Positions 8,690-14,071 of a DNA stretch of 25,172 nt are shown piece after piece. The position numbers and the translations under genes are program-made. The notes under the pieces were generated by a model. The model was not told the DNA's origin, searched no databases, and was given only the letters and a program-made list of their open reading frames with translations. The DNA lies in assembly GCA_964475955.1 (NCBI GenBank), contig CAYYZY010000115.1, forward strand, positions 1 to 25,172. The letters are read 5' to 3'. This DNA is from DATKZH01 sp964475955 (lineage in GTDB: Bacteria; Planctomycetota; Planctomycetia; Pirellulales; Thermoguttaceae). Positions within the stretch are counted from its first letter, which is position 1. Each line of letters starts with the position of its first letter.

Positions 8690-9265
8690 TTACCCGCCGG
8701 GGCGGCGCTCGGCGTGGGCCTGGCGGATCGGTTCGTCGGAGATCGGCACGTCCCGGCCGCGCAGGTGCTTGTCGAAGAAGCGGCGCACGCGGGGCAGCAG
8801 GGCGGGGGTGCGGAAGCCGCCGTGGCCGCCGCCCTCGATGCGGATCAGGGTCGCGTCGACCCCGGCGGCGCGAAGGCCCGCTTCGAGCCGCTCCGACTGG
8901 TTGAAGGGGACCGTCAGGTCGTCGGTGCCGTGGACGATCAAAAACGGCGGGTCGTCGGCCGAAACGTACGTCACCGGCGACCCACTTCGCGCCGCTTCCT
9001 TGCGCTTCTGGATCGGTCCGCCCAGCAGGCGCGACTCGGGCGACTGCGGCGAGTCGTGGTCCATCCGGCCGGGGTATTGGCCCATGGTCAACAGCTCCGA
9101 CGGACCGAAATGGTCGACCACGCAGCGGACCGTGCTCTTCTGGCCGGTGTGTTCGCCCAGGTCGCCCTCCAGCGACTCGACGCCCCCGCTCGTGCCGAGC
9201 ATGGCCACGAGGTGCCCGCCGGTCATCGCGCCGGTTGCGGCCGTGCATGCCGCGAACCCACGCAA
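8690..9265 (-). pseudogene. 5'-truncated alpha/beta-hydrolase (BD-FAE/prolyl-oligopeptidase-like) remnant
   Basis: The readable part keeps the second half of an alpha/beta-hydrolase of the esterase/lipase type common in planctomycetes. GGHLVAMLGTSGG is the helix after the nucleophile elbow, HGTDDLTVPFNQSERL carries the acid Asp, and GGGHGGF carries the catalytic His. The elbow, normally GASAGGH, reads GAMTGGH, so the nucleophile Ser is gone. Nothing upstream of it resembles the missing N-terminal 100 or more residues (lid strands and oxyanion region). I see no good start codon; the longest version begins with TTG. It is most likely a decayed gene. An unusual short non-catalytic protein is less likely. 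Confidence 0.7.
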
Positions 9266-9436
9266 TCGGAATCACCGGCAAATCCGGCATGGCCACGGCG
9301 ACGAATTGGCTTCTCCCTCACGTCTTGCTTCGTCCTCAGAATGACCTACCTTTGGACGAGGACTCAAGTAGATTGCCCTGCAACCACCGCGGCTTGCAGG
9401 AGCTCTGTTGGCCAAGTCGTCTCGTGGAGACAAGCG

Positions 9437-10252
9437 ATGCTGAGGACCATCCCCACATCGCAACTTGAGCCGGGCCACGTCCTCGGATGTCCCATTCACG
9501 ACGAGCGAGGGGTCAAGTTGCTCGGCAGCGGCATACCCGTCACTGACGACTTCCTGACCCGCCTCCGCGAGCAGGGGGTTTTGCGGGTCGTGGTTGACCA
9601 GTCTCTCGTCCTCGACCGTGAAGCTTCTAGCCCAACGCCGGGCGCGCGCCGAGACCCGTCACTCCTCGAGCCTATCGACTGCTGCCAACGGCTTCCCCTT
9701 CGCAAGCCGAAGCCCGGAGAAAGACCGGGACAATGGATATGCACTCGTTGCGGCGTCCACCATACAGCCCTCCTTGAAGACGCCTCATTGCATGGCATCT
9801 TTGATCGAGTCCGTCCGGCAGAGATGCACTTGGACGCTCCAACGAACCAGCCGACGTTGAAGGAGATCGGTGAATTCCTTTCTCGAATGGGCGGCCACCC
9901 CTGGACCGGGAACGAGCGACTCGCGATCCCTCGTCGACCTCTTACGATCTCGGCGGCCGCCGCACCGGTCGACCGGCAATGCCGTATAGTAGGAGAACCG
10001 GTGCTCGTGATGACCCGCGACGTCTCCCAGGGAGGCCTTTGCTGGCTCCATGCGCGACCGATGCTCGCGGAGCACTATGCGCTCAAACTCCCCGCCCAGG
10101 CGGTCGACAGTATCCAGGTCATCGTCAAGGTCGTCCGACATTGCATTCGCCGCCGATTCCACGAGTATGGCGGCGAGTTCGTGGTGAAAATGGGCAATGA
10201 GCTCTCCGGGAACCACACGCGGAAAGGATCGACCTCCAGCGACTCGGACTGA
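9437..10252 (+). CDS. PilZ-type protein with DUF3391-like N-terminal domain
   Basis: The protein has 271 residues. The ATG at 9437 has GGAG about 7 bases upstream. Residues 6-55 (LEPGHVLGCPIHDERGVKLL, then TRLREQGVLRVVV) look like the DUF3391-type domain seen at the front of HD-GYP proteins. A middle part carries Cys82-Cys83 and Cys102-x2-Cys105, perhaps a small metal site. Residues about 160-250 look like PilZ, a c-di-GMP-binding beta-barrel: TRDVSQGGLCWL gives the DxSxGG motif, followed by VIVKVVRHC and HEYGGEFV. The usual upstream RxxxR is not exact (R161 and R166-R167 are nearby), so c-di-GMP binding is uncertain. The gene looks less GC-rich than its neighbours. It sits between a hydrolase remnant and a pseudopilin remnant, which gives no functional context. 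Confidence 0.65.
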   Translation: MLRTIPTSQLEPGHVLGCPIHDERGVKLLGSGIPVTDDFLTRLREQGVLRVVVDQSLVLDREASSPTPGARRDPSLLEPIDCCQRLPLRKPKPGERPGQWICTRCGVHHTALLEDASLHGIFDRVRPAEMHLDAPTNQPTLKEIGEFLSRMGGHPWTGNERLAIPRRPLTISAAAAPVDRQCRIVGEPVLVMTRDVSQGGLCWLHARPMLAEHYALKLPAQAVDSIQVIVKVVRHCIRRRFHEYGGEFVVKMGNELSGNHTRKGSTSSDSD

Positions 10253-10322
10253 AAGACGGTAATGCGACTTGACCCACGTGGGCCGGGTTATTGGGCCAAC
10301 ACACGCCCTAGGGGGAGGGCGG

Positions 10323-10499
10323 ATGACGTACCCGAACCGTCGTAACAAAGCTTTTACCTTCATCGAGGTCCTGATCGTCGTGGTCATGATGGCGGTCTTG
10401 GCGGCGACGATTATCCCGCAGTTTTCGTCGTCCACTCACGATGCCAAGGACAGCCACCTCAGCTTCAACATGCGCACGTTGCGCTCCCAAATCGAAATG
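10323..10499 (+). pseudogene. Truncated type II secretion pseudopilin (GspG-like) remnant
   Basis: The start is an ATG with GGGAGG just upstream. Residues 10-34 are a class III signal (A|FTFIEVLIVVVMMAVLAATI, with Glu at +5), followed by the first helix, DAKDSHLSFNMRTLRSQIEM, which is typical of short planctomycete pseudopilins. Homology stops at about base 10499, where the family would continue with YKxQHNGxYP. The frame stays open much further (to 11057), but the sequence becomes Arg/Ala/Pro-rich and crosses dispersed repeats and the antisense of the chaperone operon, so it is not real coding. A break or insertion near 10500 is the likely cause. Confidence 0.7.
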
Positions 10500-10596
10500 C
10501 TTGTTCGACGTGTTGGGGCGCGCGGCGGGAGAATCGCAATATCTTGTACGCCTCGATTGGCTTTTTCACAGCCCGTTCGCGTCGTAACGCACTCGC

Positions 10597-10670
10597 GGAC
10601 GCTTCGCGTCCCGGCATCCGCGGAGGCCGTTCAACGGCCGGTCGAGTCGCCGAGCGGACGCGAAGCGTCG
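10597..10670. repeat. Inverted dispersed repeat (GACGCTTCGCGTC / GACGCGAAGCGTCG family)
   Basis: GGACGCTTCGCGTC at 10597-10610 and GACGCGAAGCGTCG at 10657-10670 are inverted copies of one element. A smaller hairpin lies between them (GGCCGTTCAACGGCC, around 10625-10640). The same 14-mer recurs at 24961-24974 and 25015-25028. It lies in the 232-bp non-coding stretch after the pseudopilin break and before the stop of the zinc-ribbon gene. Confidence 0.7.
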
Positions 10671-10679
10671 AAGCCGCGC

Positions 10680-10702
10680 GTTCCCACGCGAAGCATGGGA
10701 AC
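10680..10702. repeat. Hairpin repeat GTTCCCA...TGGGAAC
   Basis: GTTCCCA (10680-10686) and TGGGAAC (10696-10702) form a 7-bp stem around CGCGAAGCA. The neighbouring ACGATGG is shared with the repeats at 24095-24127 and 25017-25037. It lies 30 bases beyond the end of the chaperone operon, so it could also serve as its terminator. Confidence 0.55.
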
Positions 10703-10731
10703 GATGGACGAGCCCCTACGAACAATCCGGG

Positions 10732-11061
10732 CTACCCGTCTTCGTCGGCCCAGCGCGCGGCGGCCAGCGCGCCGGTCCAGTGCCCGCAGAGCAGGGAGCA
10801 GACGGCCAGCAGCCGGGCGGAGCGCGGATCGGGGGCCAGGGCGACCAATCGCTGGGCCTGCCGGAGCGCTTCGCCGTGGCGCCCGGCGCGCAGCAAGAGG
10901 AGGCAGCGCCGCCGGTGCCTGCGCGCCGCCTCGGCCGCGGCGCGCAGGAAGGTCAGGTCGCACTTGCAGCGCCGGCAGGCGTCGGACCAGGTCTGACGCG
11001 CCCCGCAGGTGGGGCAGCGGACCTGGTCGTCGGTGGCGGGCGCTTGGGTGGAAGTAGCCAT
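10732..11061 (-). CDS. Small zinc-ribbon protein at the end of the Hsp70 operon
   Basis: This 109-residue protein starts with an ATG that overlaps the dnaK-like stop by one base (TGATG), so translation is probably coupled and amounts matched. Residues 14-35 form a zinc ribbon (CPTC at 16-19, then CRRCKC at 29-34). The rest is helical, Ala/Arg/Leu-rich and TPR-like (LLLLRAGRHGEALRQAQRLV, ALAPDPRSARLLAVCSLL). I do not recognise a named family. A zinc centre next to an Hsp70 recalls the zinc domain that DnaJ uses for substrate contact, which this operon's J protein lacks. That it takes over this role is only an inference. Confidence 0.75.
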   Translation of the reverse strand: MATSTQAPATDDQVRCPTCGARQTWSDACRRCKCDLTFLRAAAEAARRHRRRCLLLLRAGRHGEALRQAQRLVALAPDPRSARLLAVCSLLCGHWTGALAAARWADEDG

Positions 11062-12842
11062 CAGGCGTCCTGGAGGTAGAAGACGAGGTCTTCCAACTGC
11101 GGGAGTGTCTCTTCGATCTCGGCCCGGTCGTGTTTTTCCACCGCCAGGCGGAGCCGGCCGACCAGCCCGTCCATCTCCTCCCGGTCTTCGGGATTGGCCT
11201 CCGGCGCGATCGCTTCCGCCTTGTCGATCAGGTCGCGGGCCTTGTCCAGAAGTGCCTTCAGCTCGGGCGGCACGTCGGCCTCGGCGGCGGGTTGGGCCGG
11301 TTCGACGGCGGCCTCGGCCGGGGGCGAGCCGCTCGGGCCGAGCGCGGCCGCCAGCCGGGCCATGGCCTCGCGGCGGTTGCTCGCCCGGAAGCGCGTGATC
11401 GCGTTGTCGACGGTCAACTGCTTCTCGAGGCCGGTGGCCCGCTCGGTGGCGGTGACCTTGAGGATGCCGTCGAGGTCGAGGTCGAAGCGGACGAGGATCT
11501 CGTTGCCGCAGGCGACCTCGGCGAGGCCCTCCATGAGGAACTGGCCCACCTCGTCGTTGTGCCGGACGTCTTCGTCCTCGCCCTGGAAGACGCGGATCCG
11601 GGCGGCGTCCTGGCCGTCGTGGACCGTGCCGAACAGCTCCGACCGGCTCGCCGGCAGGGGCGTGTTCCGCTCGATGATCGGGGAGAAGCAGTTGGGGGAT
11701 ACGAATCCATGGAGGGAGCCCAGGCATTCGATCCCCAGCGTGTGCGGCGTGATGTCGACGAGGATGGGTCCCACGTCGATCCCGGCGATCAGGCCGCCCT
11801 GGATGGCCGCGCCCATGGCCACACACAGGTCGGGGTCCATCTCGGAGTGGACTTCCTGGCGCAACTGCCCTTGGAGGAGCTCATGCACGCGGGGCGTGCG
11901 GCTGGCCCCGCCGACGAGGATGACCTTGTCGATCTGGGTGACCTGGAGCTTGGCGTCGGAAAGCGCCTCGTCGACGCAGGTGAGCGTCTTTTGGAGAAGC
12001 GGCTCGATCAACTCCTCGTATTCCGTCCGATGGATCTCCCGCTTCAAGTGCTGGGGGAGGCCGTCCTTTTCGGCGATGAATTCCTCCTCGATCTGGGCCA
12101 CCGGCTCGAAGGAGAGGGTCTTCTTGGCTTCCTCCACCGCGCGGAGAACCCGGGACCGGCTGGTGAGCGATTCGCGGAGGTCGATGCCGTGCTCGGCGGC
12201 GAACTCGTCGCAGACGAAGTGGAGCAGGAGCTCGTCGAAATCGTCGCCGCCCAACTGGGTGTCGCCGTGGCTGGAGAGGACCTCCACCACGCCCTGCTCG
12301 ACCTGGACGATCGAGACGTCGAACGTCCCTCCGCCCAGGTCGTACACCAGAAGCCGCTCCATTCTCTCCGGATCGAGCTCGTAGGCGAGCGAGGCGGCCG
12401 TGGGCTCGTTGATGATGCGAACCACCTCCAGCCCGGCCAGCTCCCCCGCCTCGCGCGTGGCCTCGCGCTGGTTCTCGTTGAAGAAGGCGGGCACGGTGAT
12501 CACGGCCTTGGGGACGGGTGCGCCGAAGTGGCGCTCGGCCCGATCCTTCAACGCCCGGAGGATGATGGCGGAGATTTCCTGGGGGGTGAACCGCTGGTCG
12601 CCGAGGCTTACGGCCGACTCCTCGCCCATGCGGCGCTTGATCGAGCGCACGGTGCGTTCCGGGGCCAGCACCCACTGATTGCGCGCCGGCGCGCCGACCA
12701 GGAGCTGCCCGTCGATGTCGAGGCCCACGACGGAGGGCAAGAGGGCTTCGGCCTCCTCGCGAAGCACTTCCACCTGGCCCTCGCGAAGGACGGCCGCCAC
12801 GCTGTTGGTCGTCCCCAAATCGATTCCGAGAATGGCTTCCAT
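11061..12842 (-). CDS. Accessory Hsp70 (DnaK-like) chaperone
   Basis: The start is an ATG behind a strong AGGAGGAG site. The 593 residues are shorter than classic DnaK (about 638). The ATPase domain (1-355) is complete: GIDLGTTNSVAAV (6-18), VITVPAFFNENQREATREAG (114-133), INEPTAASLAY, DLGGGTFDVSIV (168-179, with the catalytic Thr173) and VILVGGASRTPRV (307-319). The linker, usually DVLLLDVTP, is VGPILVDITP (357-366). A beta substrate-binding domain follows (about 367-480), then an Ala/Pro/Glu spacer and a short helical lid (about 525-593), with no conserved acidic DnaK tail. It should bind and release unfolded clients in an ATP cycle with the GrpE encoded upstream. I leave the symbol blank because it looks like an accessory copy, not the housekeeping dnaK. 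Confidence 0.9.
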   Translation of the reverse strand: MEAILGIDLGTTNSVAAVLREGQVEVLREEAEALLPSVVGLDIDGQLLVGAPARNQWVLAPERTVRSIKRRMGEESAVSLGDQRFTPQEISAIILRALKDRAERHFGAPVPKAVITVPAFFNENQREATREAGELAGLEVVRIINEPTAASLAYELDPERMERLLVYDLGGGTFDVSIVQVEQGVVEVLSSHGDTQLGGDDFDELLLHFVCDEFAAEHGIDLRESLTSRSRVLRAVEEAKKTLSFEPVAQIEEEFIAEKDGLPQHLKREIHRTEYEELIEPLLQKTLTCVDEALSDAKLQVTQIDKVILVGGASRTPRVHELLQGQLRQEVHSEMDPDLCVAMGAAIQGGLIAGIDVGPILVDITPHTLGIECLGSLHGFVSPNCFSPIIERNTPLPASRSELFGTVHDGQDAARIRVFQGEDEDVRHNDEVGQFLMEGLAEVACGNEILVRFDLDLDGILKVTATERATGLEKQLTVDNAITRFRASNRREAMARLAAALGPSGSPPAEAAVEPAQPAAEADVPPELKALLDKARDLIDKAEAIAPEANPEDREEMDGLVGRLRLAVEKHDRAEIEETLPQLEDLVFYLQDA

Positions 12843-12970
12843 ACGTACTTTCTCCTCCTGGAACGGGCCTTTGGCGCGCGTCGAGGCGCCGTCAGCCTTC
12901 GAAATTCCTCACGTTTTCAATCCGCACTTCGCTGCCGACTTGCCGCCCGGCGAACCGCGAGCGGCGGCAT

Positions 12971-13771
12971 TCACCCCTCCGTGGAACGCTTTCCCCGCAC
13001 TGCCCGAACCTCGGCGAACCGGAACACCTTCGACTTCCAGTAGTAGCCGGGCCGGACCTCGTCGACGACCAGTCCCGGCGGGCGCGTGGGATCGTCGACG
13101 ACCTCGACGACCGTCATGCAGGTGGGGTCGACGGGCTGGCCGAGGCAGCGGATTCGCAGAATGCCCTCCTTGTCCATCGCCTTTTGCAGCCGGCTCTGGA
13201 TCAGGCCGTACCCCTCGACGAGCGACCCGATGATCCGCTGGTGGGCCTCGGCGGCGTGCCGGGCGCAGACCTCGCGCGTCGCTTCGTACACCCTCCGCCC
13301 AAGGAACCGCCGCCACCACGGCTGCTGGCGGAACCGCTCGTCGAGCTGGTCGGCCAGTTGCCGGGGCGATTCTTCGAGGATCTGGCGGCGCGCCGTCTCC
13401 ATCACCAGGCGCCCCCGCTCGAGGGCGTCGTCGAGATCCAAGAGCGCTTCGACCAGGGGCTTGCCCGCCGCGTAGGCCGCCTCGCGCTCGTTCGATTCGA
13501 CCGACCGGAACTGTTCGATCGCCGCCTGCATGGCCGCGACGACCTCGGCGTTTTGCTCTTCGAGGTTTCGGGCGCTCTTGGTGTGCAGCTTCAGCTCGTG
13601 CCGCAGGGACGTGAAGGCCTCGATCACCTGGAAGAGCCCCACGGCCCGGAATTCGGCCGGGGCGTCGCCGAGGCCCCCTTCGGCGGCCAGGGCGTCGGCC
13701 CCGGCCTGCGCCTCATCGAGCCAGTCGCGGAAGCGGTTCAGCACGGTCTCGTCGTCGGGCCAGCCGGACAT
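12971..13771 (-). CDS. Enlarged GrpE-like nucleotide exchange factor
   Basis: GrpE opens the Hsp70 ATPase domain to release ADP. This protein has 266 residues, against about 190 in classic GrpE. Residues 1-90 are an extra region plus coiled coil (KLHTKSARNLEEQNAEVVAA). GKPLVEALLDLDDALERG (103-120) is the GrpE core helix. An insertion with aromatic and basic residues follows (QQPWWRRFLGRR, 149-160), then the long helix and the beta head (GILRIRCLGQPVDP at 203-216, VRPGYYWKSKVFRFAEVRAV at 239-258). I chose the ATG at 13771, 5 bases after GGGGAG and 2 bases beyond the J-gene stop; a GTG at 13777 overlapping that stop is the alternative. A 128-bp gap separates it from the dnaK-like gene. Confidence 0.85.
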   Translation of the reverse strand: MSGWPDDETVLNRFRDWLDEAQAGADALAAEGGLGDAPAEFRAVGLFQVIEAFTSLRHELKLHTKSARNLEEQNAEVVAAMQAAIEQFRSVESNEREAAYAAGKPLVEALLDLDDALERGRLVMETARRQILEESPRQLADQLDERFRQQPWWRRFLGRRVYEATREVCARHAAEAHQRIIGSLVEGYGLIQSRLQKAMDKEGILRIRCLGQPVDPTCMTVVEVVDDPTRPPGLVVDEVRPGYYWKSKVFRFAEVRAVRGKRSTEG

Positions 13772-13773
13772 CG

Positions 13774-14061
13774 TCACTCCCCGAGCGAGAGCAGGGTTTT
13801 CACGGAGATTCGGGCGGTTCGCAGACGCCGCTGGACGTCGGCCAGAACCGCGTCGACCGAGTCGTCGTTCTTGGTGGGGAAGAGCCTCGCCCGGAGCCGC
13901 GTCACGGGGTCACGCAGCGCGTCGTAAGCCCCGCGGACCGCGGCGAAGCGTTCCGGGTGCTGATCCGGCGGGAACTGCCGCACCAACTCGAGATAGCGGC
14001 GGCGGATCGCCGCGTCGCTGGAGCCCGGCTCGATTCCCAAAACCTCGTACGGATCGGCCAT
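13774..14061 (-). CDS. Minimal J-domain protein lacking the HPD motif
   Basis: This 95-residue protein is little more than a J domain: DPYEVLGIEPGSSDAAIRRR (3-22), helix II YLELVRQF, the loop PPDQHPERF (31-39), then AAVRGAYDALRDPVTRLRAR. The invariant HPD, through which J proteins trigger Hsp70 ATPase, reads PPD, although HPE occurs four residues on. There is no Gly/Phe linker, zinc domain or C-terminal substrate domain. It lies 10 bases after the TPR gene and abuts the grpE-like gene, so the three are surely cotranscribed. It may hold Hsp70 without activating it, or use HPE in place of HPD. The upstream frame is open but does not look coding. Confidence 0.85.
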   Translation of the reverse strand: MADPYEVLGIEPGSSDAAIRRRYLELVRQFPPDQHPERFAAVRGAYDALRDPVTRLRARLFPTKNDDSVDAVLADVQRRLRTARISVKTLLSLGE

Positions 14062-14071
14062 AAGGCCCTCC

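Noticed and set aside
8538..9296. N-terminal extension of queG by about 250 codons
   Set aside because: The QueG family starts at the ATG at 8537; the extension overlaps the hydrolase remnant in another frame and shows no domain.
10500..11057. Continuation of the pseudopilin frame
   Set aside because: After residue 59 the sequence is Arg/Ala-rich and runs antisense through the zinc-ribbon gene.
11130..13043. 637-codon plus-strand frame opposite the Hsp70 gene
   Set aside because: It is antisense to a fully conserved Hsp70 and has no motif of its own. A long open antisense frame to DnaK is a known artefact of codon bias.
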